Positions 1-6,636 of a stretch of 64,000 bases of DNA are shown here, in pieces (positions within the stretch are counted from its first letter, which is position 1; every line of letters begins with the position of its first letter). Source of the stretch: Bacillota bacterium (GTDB lineage: Bacteria; Bacillota; Clostridia; Oscillospirales; Acutalibacteraceae). The notes below the pieces were generated by a model. The model ran no database searches. It saw only the letters and a program-made list of their open reading frames with translations, and was not told the origin of the DNA. A program made the translations under genes and the position numbers. The stretch covers positions 124,001 to 188,000 of the forward strand of contig JAEWDK010000006.1 in assembly GCA_023390175.1 (NCBI GenBank), read 5' to 3'.

Positions 1-105
1 ATTACAGGCCGCCCGGGCCAATGGTGGGACAAGCTTGTTGCGGCTGCAATCGGTGCTATTGCCACGGGATTTGTGGCTGCAATCCTGAGCCTTATATTAA
101 AATAG
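1..105 (+). CDS. C-terminal end of an XhlA-like phage lysis protein (partial)
   Basis: Reading frame 1 is open from the first base and ends at TAG 103-105, giving 34 residues. A short basic/aromatic stretch (GQWWDKL) is followed by one hydrophobic helix rich in Ala, Ile and Gly, ending in a single Lys. This is the usual C-terminus of XhlA-type haemolysin/holin-accessory proteins, which sit next to the holin in phage lysis cassettes. The next gene is holin-like, which agrees. The start is outside the window, so the family call rests on the tail and the context only. Confidence 0.5.
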   Translation: MTGRPGQWWDKLVAAAIGAIATGFVAAILSLILK

Positions 106-135
106 CCGGTCAATCCGGCGGGAAGAAGGATAATT

Positions 136-468
136 ATGAATATCAGTAAGAAACTCACTTCGCGTAAATTTTGGATGGCACTGGCTGGCCTGATCGTCGG
201 TATCTTGGCTCTTTTCGCAGTGGATGCCAATACTACCACACAGATCAGCGGAGTAATTATGTCGCTCGGCTCCGTCATTGCCTACATAGTGGGTGAGGGC
301 CTGGTTGATGCATCGGCGGCCAGTGCACCCAATATTACGGCCCAAAGCATTGCGCCGCTGATTGGCACGATTGCACCTACCCCAGCTGATGGAACGCAGC
401 AGGTTGCAGCAGCTGCCGTTAATAACAACACAGCAGCAAACCCTCCGACGGATGGTACTGCAGTGTAA
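136..468 (+). CDS. Phage holin-like membrane protein
   Basis: A 110-residue protein with a basic N-terminus (about residues 1-11), two predicted membrane helices (about 13-30 and 37-55) and a long polar, Ala/Pro/Thr-rich C-terminal tail. Size, two helices and position next to an XhlA-like gene fit a class II-type phage holin, which forms the membrane lesion that releases endolysin. An AGAAGGA ribosome site precedes the ATG. No endolysin gene follows, so it must be upstream. The low-complexity tail is longer than in most small holins. Family assignment beyond holin-like is uncertain. Confidence 0.6.
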   Translation: MNISKKLTSRKFWMALAGLIVGILALFAVDANTTTQISGVIMSLGSVIAYIVGEGLVDASAASAPNITAQSIAPLIGTIAPTPADGTQQVAAAAVNNNTAANPPTDGTAV

Positions 469-481
469 TAAATTAAATACA

Positions 482-519
482 AGTGTCCCCTCCGGCCGTA
501 TAAGGCTAGAGGGGACACT
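482..519 (+). terminator. Hairpin after the holin gene
   Basis: An 11-bp perfect stem (482-492 with 509-519, AGTGTCCCCTC and its complement) encloses a GC-rich loop. It sits 14 bases after the holin stop and before the convergent repeat-protein gene. The T run after it is weak, so it may act in either direction. Confidence 0.6.
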
Positions 520-568
520 CTGATGTTTAGGCCTATCTGTTTTAGTAGACAAGAAAAACAATTAAATA

Positions 569-2026
569 CTACACGATTAGAACCCAACCTAAATTAATAT
601 TGGAAGAGGCAGTTTGGAGACGATACACAGACTGGGTGCCAACTGCCCCTATAGCCGTAATTTTATAGTAAGCATCATATCCAATCTGATTTACTTTATC
701 AACTTTAAATGAGCCTGGGGTTGGATAGCCGTCTATGTAAAAGCCGGCATTTGTAATTTTGATGATATAGCTTTTGCCTTTTGCAATTCTCAAATAAGGG
801 ACATTAGTGTCTGACTTAGGCTTGGGTTCTGTGGGGTCAGGGATCATAACAACTCCAATGGAAACCATATAATATTTGCCCTGTGCACTGGGGAAGTTAG
901 CAAGAAGGTAGCTCCCGCCTTTTATTTTTCCGCTGGCAGTTACTTTTACATAGTAATAACCACCAACTTTCTTTACTGAGGAGATGGTTAAAGAAGATGG
1001 TTCACTGGCATAAAAAGAAATAGGGTCTCTGTTCCCGGTTGCTTTCAGCTTATAAACATAGGACTTCCCTAAATTCAAATTAATTTGCTTAGGAGTATCA
1101 GAAATAATTTTTTGGTAGTTAATTGTTACAGGAAAACTTGAACTTTCCCCGTTGGATGTTACTCGAACAGAAGTGTCACCGGGGTATAGGGCATTAATTT
1201 TGTACAAGTATCCGCCGGCTACTTTCTTTTCATATTTTGCAGTCATTAAATCATTATTATATACAGAGACTTTCGGTATCGATGTTGAAGAAGTATAAGC
1301 TATAAAACTGTATGTAGCACCAACGTCACAAGTGTACTTGGTTGTTGTGTCAAGTCGTAAATTCTTATTTGCTCCTATCGTAACTTTGCAGACTTTATTA
1401 TGGATATAAACGGTGCTGCCACCAATCGAGAGCGTGGCGCTTTGCCCGACACTGCCAACGGTATCAATACGAAAGAAGTAATCATTGTTCTTGTTTGGCT
1501 GCCAGTCAAGAATGGTAGCTTTTATGATATTTTCGTTGTCGGATTCAATACTTGGATCAATGAACTCTCCAGGATTCGAACTGACTAAATGAATCTTCAT
1601 AACATAACTGTTATTCTTGGAAAGTGTAAAATCTCTGGTGGTATCGGATGATATGGAATAAGGGACATTTCCTTCAACTATAACGTCATTAGTATCGCTT
1701 GTTCCATCAGAAGCTGTCACAGTAACGCTTGCTTTCCCGTTTTTGTATCCCGAAAGATAAAGTATGTAACGATTTTGCTGCTCATCTTTAACCATTTCAG
1801 TACCAACCACAGATTCATCGCTGGATTTGGCACTAAGGGTGATACTGCTATCATTTACCGTAAAATAGTCAGCATGTCGACCCCATAATTTAATGCTCTG
1901 AAAAGGTGGCCCAAATTCCGGACAACGGAACGAGCTCGAGTCTGCAAAGGCAACCGTAATTCCTAGGGTAGACAATACCAAGGCCAATGTTAAAGCCAGA
2001 CTAATAATCCGCGTGATTTTTTTCAT
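569..2026 (-). CDS. Secreted protein with Ig-like repeats
   Basis: A 485-residue protein with a clear signal peptide (Lys-rich start, hydrophobic core, AFA-D cleavage region near residue 28). The rest is all beta-type sequence in about five units of 65-85 residues. Each unit has a pattern close to L-x-x-G-K-S-Y-x-x-K-I, then a Val/Ile-rich strand region and GGYYYVKVTA-like or similar strands. This resembles bacterial Ig-like (BIG2-type) surface modules. No enzyme motif, sortase signal or membrane anchor is visible. The RBS GAAGGAG lies 8 bases before the ATG. It is transcribed against the lysis genes, as expected of a prophage cargo gene. A role on the host surface is inference. Confidence 0.6.
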   Translation of the reverse strand: MKKITRIISLALTLALVLSTLGITVAFADSSSFRCPEFGPPFQSIKLWGRHADYFTVNDSSITLSAKSSDESVVGTEMVKDEQQNRYILYLSGYKNGKASVTVTASDGTSDTNDVIVEGNVPYSISSDTTRDFTLSKNNSYVMKIHLVSSNPGEFIDPSIESDNENIIKATILDWQPNKNNDYFFRIDTVGSVGQSATLSIGGSTVYIHNKVCKVTIGANKNLRLDTTTKYTCDVGATYSFIAYTSSTSIPKVSVYNNDLMTAKYEKKVAGGYLYKINALYPGDTSVRVTSNGESSSFPVTINYQKIISDTPKQINLNLGKSYVYKLKATGNRDPISFYASEPSSLTISSVKKVGGYYYVKVTASGKIKGGSYLLANFPSAQGKYYMVSIGVVMIPDPTEPKPKSDTNVPYLRIAKGKSYIIKITNAGFYIDGYPTPGSFKVDKVNQIGYDAYYKITAIGAVGTQSVYRLQTASSNINLGWVLIV

Positions 2027-2331
2027 TAAAATACTCCTTCACTTAAAAAAGTGTAAACTATCACATTCGATTGATATTGTAGCATAAAACATTTGCGGCT
2101 TAAAGTAATATTAAATAGAAGATATTTGGTAGTTATTAACAATACTATATTTTAAAAGATCTGTACAATGTGCGTTTTTGATCAGCCGCGGCAGCAAGGC
2201 GTTGCAAGGTGCTGGGGGCGGTATTACTGCAGAGACGGTATCGCAGTGCTTTGCACCGTTGATTGGGTGGGCGTTTGTTTGTTTTTATGGTTATGGTGTC
2301 ACAAGGTAGTAAAAAATATAATTCCCTAATA
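2027..2331. other. Intergenic region with a GC-rich remnant
   Basis: AT-rich flanks (the 5' region of the repeat protein, and the region after the RT stop) surround a distinctly GC-rich patch at about 2160-2290. On the plus strand the patch reads in one frame as GGITAETVSQ followed by APLIG, resembling the tail of phage holin-like proteins, but it has no convincing start. It may be a decayed phage gene fragment. Confidence 0.3.
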
Positions 2332-3693
2332 TCATGTATATATTTGTTGCAAGTCATGTTCAATGTCACGTATGGAATGAAAAATAAAGTTACCAAATTC
2401 TCTATTTAGTGAAAATTCATCTAACCCATCAATATAGCTGCTTTTTCTATGACATATATTTATTAATATATGTCGCTTATCTGGTGCAGTAAAAGTATTA
2501 ATGTTTGGGATGTATTCAGCATTAGTCTGTCTGTTCCTATATTCGTGATATGTCCTCACAAATTTTTTCCCAACGTAGCGATTATCCTTGACTAAATCTT
2601 TATCAAGCTTGTACCTTTTTGCTAGCTTAACAATAAGACTATCCAATTTATACATGATTGTCTCATCTTCATTTTGGCTGAAAAATATGACCCAACCATA
2701 TCTCTTTTGATCGTTAAAACATCCAGTTATTCTAAAGTCTATTTTCCATTTTAATAACTCGATATTTTTTCTGATATGATTGTCTCTTGATGTTTTATAT
2801 TCGCTAAAAATTTGTTCTAAGGAATTCTGTAGTTTTTTTACATTCTTCGGAGAAATTCCAATTTTACCATCGGCTGCAAAATTGTAACCTAAAAAGTCAA
2901 TATCTGATATTAATCCGTGTCTTAACTTTTTTTGATTCATTTTAACATGATATTCAGATGTTAAAGTACTTTTTACAAAGGCATATAGATCTGGATAATT
3001 CTCACTATTACAAAATATTAATATGTCATCAACATATCTATAATACTTTAATTCATTTGTGTTAATCATAATTTTATCAAAGTCATCGAGGTAAATGTTC
3101 CCTAAGATATTAGAGATAGAGATACCTTGAGGAACACCTTTTTTATTGGTGATTTTTTTAGCATTTTGATTATTACAATTTGTTGGATTCTTTAGATATA
3201 GCCTTAAGATTTTTATAATATTTGAATCATCAATTAATTGACTCACTTTATCAGTTAACAATTTATGATTTATTGAACCATAGTAATTAGTTAAGTCTAT
3301 TTTAAAATAATAGTCATATTTACCATCTTTGATGGTTTCATTTATATCTGCGATAATATTTGGAACTTTATTTAGGCTTAGTGACGGATGGTAAGTAGCA
3401 TCTAAGATATCTCTTAATATCGATAAAATAACTTTATCAATAATTGTCGGCAAAGAAAGCATCCTTGGTTTTGAATTTCGATCTTTAATAATTAATAGTT
3501 CTTTATATGGTATTGGTTTAAAGGTGGTGTCTTTAATTTTGTTATATGTGGAAATAAAAACTTCCTCACGGATTCTATCAAAATGTGATTTTGTAATGCG
3601 GTCTACTCCAGTAGGTAAACTTTTTGCTTTCATCTTTTGATATGCTTTCTCTGAATTAGCAGGGTTGAATAAATCTAAATAGTTATCTTGCAT
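2332..3693 (-). CDS. Reverse transcriptase of a non-retron, defence-type (UG/DRT-like) class
   Basis: A protein of about 453 residues with the core RT palm: KIDLTNYYGSI (catalytic Asp in motif A, about residue 133), VPQGISISN (QG motif) and RYVDDILIF (catalytic YVDD, about 220-223). It lacks the retron NAxxH and VTG signatures and the X/En domains of group II intron maturases. The C-terminal 150 residues resemble no domain I can name. The ATG at 3693 is chosen because TAGG is 8-9 bases upstream; the ATG at 3699 is also in frame. A strong promoter and a structured RNA directly precede it on the same strand. HNH and SLATT genes diverge from the same intergenic region, as in antiviral RT systems. 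DNA synthesis templated by the upstream RNA is inferred. Confidence 0.8.
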   Translation of the reverse strand: MQDNYLDLFNPANSEKAYQKMKAKSLPTGVDRITKSHFDRIREEVFISTYNKIKDTTFKPIPYKELLIIKDRNSKPRMLSLPTIIDKVILSILRDILDATYHPSLSLNKVPNIIADINETIKDGKYDYYFKIDLTNYYGSINHKLLTDKVSQLIDDSNIIKILRLYLKNPTNCNNQNAKKITNKKGVPQGISISNILGNIYLDDFDKIMINTNELKYYRYVDDILIFCNSENYPDLYAFVKSTLTSEYHVKMNQKKLRHGLISDIDFLGYNFAADGKIGISPKNVKKLQNSLEQIFSEYKTSRDNHIRKNIELLKWKIDFRITGCFNDQKRYGWVIFFSQNEDETIMYKLDSLIVKLAKRYKLDKDLVKDNRYVGKKFVRTYHEYRNRQTNAEYIPNINTFTAPDKRHILINICHRKSSYIDGLDEFSLNREFGNFIFHSIRDIEHDLQQIYT

Positions 3694-3722
3694 TATCATT
3701 ACCTACGAATAAAATAAATTTA

Positions 3723-3879
3723 GCGGGAAAGTTCTTTCGATATGTAGTCAATACAGGCGAAAGAAAAATATAGAAATACATAGTATCTACTCAGTCTAGC
3801 TGAATAATCCTACCGGTTGTCCGTAGATGGTGCCTCCTAAAAGGCCTTTGTTTTATAAATAAAACAAACTTTCCCGCAT
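3723..3879 (-). ncRNA. Predicted structured RNA partner of the reverse transcriptase
   Basis: The RNA would read right to left. Its ends pair perfectly over 11 bp (3867-3877 with 3723-3733, core GCGGGAAAGTT). Inside are a 10-bp hairpin (3847-3856 with 3859-3868, which competes by two bases with the terminal stem), a small GCC/GGC hairpin near 3830-3844, and an 8-bp hairpin (3732-3739 with 3758-3765). A near-consensus promoter places the 5' end at the first base or so of the terminal stem, and the RNA ends about 30 bases before the RT start. Such end-paired RNAs upstream of an RT are the hallmark of retrons and DRT systems. The fold is by eye only. Confidence 0.7.
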
Positions 3880-3885
3880 GGAAAT

Positions 3886-3914
3886 ATTATACATGTATTT
3901 ATTTTCCATTTCAA
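3886..3914 (-). promoter_or_regulatory. Promoter of the RT-associated RNA and RT
   Basis: On the minus strand, -35 TTGAAA (3914-3909), a 17-base spacer and a perfect -10 TATAAT (3891-3886). Transcription should start near 3879, exactly where the RNA terminal stem begins. Confidence 0.8.
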
Positions 3915-3920
3915 GCATGA

Positions 3921-3926
3921 TATAAT
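3921..3926 (+). promoter_or_regulatory. -10 box of the divergent HNH-SLATT promoter
   Basis: A perfect TATAAT lies 26 bases before the chosen HNH start, with only a weak -35 (TTTATT near 3898). It lies next to the -35 of the opposite promoter, so the two transcription units share one short control region. Confidence 0.6.
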
Positions 3927-3951
3927 GTTTTTTGTTGCAAGGAGGAATTTT

Positions 3952-4575
3952 ATGTTGAAACTATGTAAATGTTGTGGTGAATATAAAGATGTCTCTGAAT
4001 TTGGTAAGAATTCTAGAAATGCAGATGGTTTACATTCTTATTGTAAGCAGTGCAACGCGATGAAAGCAAAAGAGTATAATAAAACTGAAAAAGGCAAATT
4101 AAACGTAAAACGTGCTCAACAGCATCAAATGGAAAGTGGCTATTTCAAGTATGGCAAAGGAGCAATAAAAAATATGTCACTAAGTGCTGCTAATAGAGGT
4201 AAGGAATTCTCATTAACTGAAGAAGACTTAAAAAATTGGTGGCTTGAGACACCTGATCTATGTGAATACTGTAGTATTACTATTGAAGAGTATAGGAGAT
4301 TACGTGATTTTGTAATATCTTATATTGGCGAGAATTGGGAAATAAATAGATTTAAAAGATTTTTTAATTTAAATAATCATGCGAAAATAGATGATATGAC
4401 GATAGATAGGGTTGATAATAGTAAAGGTTATCAGTTAGACAATATTGTAAAATCATGCTGGTTTTGTAATAGCTTAAAAAGTGATTTTTACACTGGTAAA
4501 GAAATGAAAACTATTGGGAAAATACTTTTGGAAAGTTTAAGAAAATTATATAAGGAGAAGAATGATGGGAAATAA
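3952..4575 (+). CDS. Zinc-finger HNH-type endonuclease-like protein
   Basis: A 207-residue protein. The N-terminus has a CxxC (CKCC) and a second CKQC about 25 residues later, forming a zinc knuckle typical of phage-type HNH proteins. The C-terminal half has CEYC, then DRVDNSKGY, then SCWFCNSLKSD, matching the spaced Cys pairs and D-R-x-D...GY...N...C-x-x-C-N pattern of HNH nucleases. The start is the ATG at 3952 because AAGGAGG lies 6-9 bases upstream. An earlier ATG at 3925 falls inside the -10 box and is rejected. The gene overlaps the SLATT gene by 14 bases, so the two are probably translationally coupled. The target could be DNA in infected cells; this is inferred. Confidence 0.7.
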   Translation: MLKLCKCCGEYKDVSEFGKNSRNADGLHSYCKQCNAMKAKEYNKTEKGKLNVKRAQQHQMESGYFKYGKGAIKNMSLSAANRGKEFSLTEEDLKNWWLETPDLCEYCSITIEEYRRLRDFVISYIGENWEINRFKRFFNLNNHAKIDDMTIDRVDNSKGYQLDNIVKSCWFCNSLKSDFYTGKEMKTIGKILLESLRKLYKEKNDGK

Positions 4576-5320
4576 CTTAACGGATGTAAATCCCTCAGAA
4601 GAAGAAAATTTGGAAATGCAATCGGACTCTAAAGATGATGAAACAGCTGATGATGAAAATTCTAAAAATGAAGAAATATCTAAGGCGCAAACTAAATGCT
4701 CTGAAGATGACAAAATAACTCTATTGAGCAATAAAATTTATATAACACGAAGATGTAGAATAAAAGCTTCTGAACGCTTCAAAAAATATGATTCAATTAT
4801 TTTGGGATTAAACGTTTGGTATTCAATTTGGTTAATTATTATCTCAGTTATATGTCTTAGTCCTAATATAAAAAGTGAAAACCTCAATCTGAATTTTATT
4901 TCTATGACTACTTCAATTCTAGTTTTTGCATTTAGTATGTTGGCTACATCACTCAACTTTAAAGATAAATATTATATGTTTAAGAACTGTTATTTGCAAT
5001 TAGATCTATTGTCTCATAAGCTAGATAATATTGATAAGAATGATAAAGACTTAGGCAGTAAATACGATGAAATATCCAATGAATATAATTGTATATTAAG
5101 TAGCACGGATAATCATTCAGATATTGATCTTCAAAATTACATACTTTGTGACCCTTGGGCTCAAGAAAGATATAAAAATTTATATGATTATGGTATATTA
5201 AAATTGAAAATCAATATTCGCAATATTATTTATAAACTGGGAGTTATTATTTTAGCAGCGGCACCAATATTAATACCTCGAATAATTTCACTTTTAAGTT
5301 TGTGGATGGCTACATTATAA
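4562..5320 (+). CDS. SLATT-like membrane effector
   Basis: A 252-residue protein. The first 60 residues are very acidic and probably disordered. Then comes a basic segment (YITRRCRIKASERFKKYD) and two close membrane helices (about 80-101 and 111-130), followed by a polar helical region and a third hydrophobic stretch near the C-terminus. Basic helix, two helices and a charged helical tail match the SLATT family, proposed pore-forming effectors in bacterial conflict systems. One SLATT family is known to sit beside reverse transcriptases, which agrees with the neighbour. AGGAG precedes two ATGs (4562, 4565). A role in abortive infection triggered by the RT is inference. Confidence 0.65.
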   Translation: MMGNNLTDVNPSEEENLEMQSDSKDDETADDENSKNEEISKAQTKCSEDDKITLLSNKIYITRRCRIKASERFKKYDSIILGLNVWYSIWLIIISVICLSPNIKSENLNLNFISMTTSILVFAFSMLATSLNFKDKYYMFKNCYLQLDLLSHKLDNIDKNDKDLGSKYDEISNEYNCILSSTDNHSDIDLQNYILCDPWAQERYKNLYDYGILKLKINIRNIIYKLGVIILAAAPILIPRIISLLSLWMATL

Positions 5321-5384
5321 AAGGATAATTTTATAATTCTCACATAATGCAAAAAAAAAATTATGGAACGATAGAGATATATTT

Positions 5385-5413
5385 ATAACCTACCGATTTT
5401 TTCGGTAGGTTAT
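5385..5413 (+). terminator. Terminator after the SLATT gene
   Basis: A 12-bp perfect stem (5385-5396 with 5402-5413), a T5 loop and a T-rich tail. It closes the HNH-SLATT operon just before the cotJC junction. Confidence 0.9.
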
Positions 5414-5422
5414 TTTTATATA

Positions 5423-5536
5423 TCATAACAAATTGGTATCTGGCCCACCGTACTGAGCAATAATAAGCTTTGCGAGCGCAGGGTTTGGATTTTTAATTGA
5501 AACGGGATACTGTAAACGTTTTTCATAAGTCCACAT
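5423..5536 (-). pseudogene. cotJC: Spore coat protein CotJC, 5' fragment cut by the prophage
   Basis: The 37-codon frame starts with ATG overlapping the cotJB stop (TAATG), the normal coupling in cotJ operons. It reads like the N-terminus of CotJC, a manganese-catalase-like coat protein of about 190 residues (MWTYEKRLQYPV, then NPNPALAKLIIAQYGGPD). After GGPD the sequence leaves the family and stops within four codons. The junction coincides with the end of the AT-rich prophage DNA. Either the gene is inactive, or it is restored when the prophage excises; the sequence here cannot decide. Confidence 0.85.
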
Positions 5537-5796
5537 TATTTTTTACCCTCCTCTTCCAATTCCCACGGCCATGGGCTTGCAATCCATGCCCAACGGCTGG
5601 TGTTCGAGCTGTTTTCATGCAGCGGACCATAGGCTGCCTCGTATTGTGCCATTAATTCATCCGCCATCCTGCGGTAATCCTCCTGTTGCTTTGCCGCGGT
5701 ACAGTCATTGGGATGCGTATCCAGATAAATATGCAGCTCCCATGTTGCAAAATGATAGGCATTGATTCTGCGCATTAACCTTTCCTGCTCGCTCAT
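5536..5796 (-). CDS. cotJB: Spore coat protein CotJB
   Basis: An 86-residue protein with the CotJB pattern: an N-terminal helix (EQERLMRRINAYHFA), LHIYLDTHPND, and an aromatic C-terminus with WAWIASPWPWE. CotJ proteins are made in the mother cell and form part of the inner spore coat. The gene overlaps cotJA by four bases and cotJC by one, so all three are one translational unit. The gene itself is intact, although its partner cotJC is cut. In known cases the operon is sigma-E dependent; I could not find a clean sigma-E box. Confidence 0.9.
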   Translation of the reverse strand: MSEQERLMRRINAYHFATWELHIYLDTHPNDCTAAKQQEDYRRMADELMAQYEAAYGPLHENSSNTSRWAWIASPWPWELEEEGKK

Positions 5797-5990
5797 TTCA
5801 TGCCACCCCCAAGAAACGGTTTATCCAGCTCCGGAAAAATAGTACCCATTTCCAGGCCTTTTTCAGGTGCATAGGTTGTGTTATACTGTTGAAACGGAAC
5901 GTAGGCCATTGCGGGAACAGGAATCGCCGGAAGGGGCGATCGATTCAATTCACAGGCCTGGCCGTCCATATTTGCCAATACTTCTGCCAT
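5793..5990 (-). CDS. cotJA: Spore coat protein CotJA
   Basis: A 65-residue, proline- and aromatic-rich protein. The central segment (PAMAYVPFQQYNTTYAPEKG followed by LEMGTIFPELDKPF) is the CotJA signature. AAAGGAG lies 8 bases before the ATG. It is first in the cotJA-cotJB-cotJC operon, which encodes coat components made in the mother cell during sporulation. Confidence 0.9.
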   Translation of the reverse strand: MAEVLANMDGQACELNRSPLPAIPVPAMAYVPFQQYNTTYAPEKGLEMGTIFPELDKPFLGGGMK

Positions 5991-6149
5991 TGTGTTTCTC
6001 CTTTCATGTGCATTGAGTTTATCTCATGACATATTATGCAAGGGCATTATGGGCGGTGTTATTGGATTAACGTATAATTTTAGACGAAGTAATGCTGTTT
6101 TCGTTATTTTTGCAATGTCGAATTATAAATAATTTTCACTTGAAACAAT

Positions 6150-6182
6150 AAAAAAGAGCGAAGCACGTGCTCCGCTCTTTTC
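6150..6182. terminator. Bidirectional hairpin between the small gene and cotJA
   Basis: AAAAGAGCG pairs with CGCTCTTTT around an inner AGCACGTGCT palindrome. The A run on one side and T run on the other allow termination in both directions. It lies just past the stop of the 58-residue minus-strand gene. Confidence 0.8.
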
Positions 6183-6183
6183 C

Positions 6184-6360
6184 TTATTCCTCATGATTTA
6201 AAAAACTTTCCGTATAATCACGCAGATGTTCAAATGAATCGATGTTTTCGGAATGGCTGCTGACCGCCTGCTTTACTTTGCAGGGAAGCGACGCGTAAAA
6301 ACGTTTTGACTCCCCGTCCTGCTCCATAAGGCAGCGAAAATTATTGTATGAATCCGGCAT
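6184..6360 (-). CDS. Small conserved-type hypothetical protein, 58 residues
   Basis: An ORF from ATG 6360 to TAA 6184 with a strong GGGGGTG site 8 bases upstream and a terminator right after it. The protein is soluble and acidic, with the central pattern YASLPCKVKQAV and a helical C-terminal half (FEHLRDYTESF). Similar tiny proteins with a Y-x-x-L-P motif are common in Clostridia and have no known function. The good RBS and terminator make it a real gene. Confidence 0.6.
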   Translation of the reverse strand: MPDSYNNFRCLMEQDGESKRFYASLPCKVKQAVSSHSENIDSFEHLRDYTESFLNHEE

Positions 6361-6636
6361 TGTGGTTCACCCCCCATGATTAGCTTGTGTGAAAAAGAAT
6401 AAAATAATAAGGAAAGCCCAAAAAGGCGGGCTGAAAATTTGAGCAGACCGGTTGTTTTAGTCAATTCTGCGTAAAAGCGGTTCCAAACCTTTGAGCAGAC
6501 TGAAAATTTGTGGTATAATAACCGCATAGCGGTTATTATACCGAACTTTATGTTCTTCCTGGTTCGCCGTTTGCACGGCGACCGCCGGAGATGGACAATT
6601 GTATCATAAGCGCAATGTTTTTATGGGAGAACGGAT
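6361..6636. other. Intergenic region with internal repeats and a perfect palindrome
   Basis: It contains two copies of TTTGAGCAGAC (6438-6448, 6490-6500) and two of CTGAAAATTTG (6431-6441, 6500-6510). A 31-bp inverted repeat follows (6512-6525 with 6529-6542, arms GGTATAATAACCGC), containing a TATAAT that could be the promoter of the HAD gene. Confidence 0.5.

Larger units (their letters stand above)
1..5425. mobile_element. Right end of a prophage ending inside cotJC
   Basis: The segment starts inside phage lysis genes (XhlA-like tail, holin-like protein). It continues through a secreted repeat protein and an AT-rich RT/HNH/SLATT block, and stops abruptly where host cotJC begins. The first 33 or so codons of cotJC remain on the minus strand, and reading then runs out of homology into the element. 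Lysis genes followed by accessory genes next to an attachment site is the normal order at a prophage end. The integrase and the other cotJC half would lie left of the window and are not visible. The exact att core cannot be fixed from one side. Confidence 0.75.

Noticed and set aside
2145..2396. Minus-strand frame overlapping the RT 3' end
   Set aside because: It overlaps the RT frame, lacks an RBS and has no domain-like composition.
2332..3699. Calling the prophage RT a retron, group II intron or DGR enzyme
   Set aside because: No NAxxH, no VTG, no maturase domain, and no template/variable repeat pair was seen nearby.
3925..3951. Upstream ATG for the HNH gene at 3925
   Set aside because: It lies within the -10 box; the true RBS AAGGAGG precedes the ATG at 3952.
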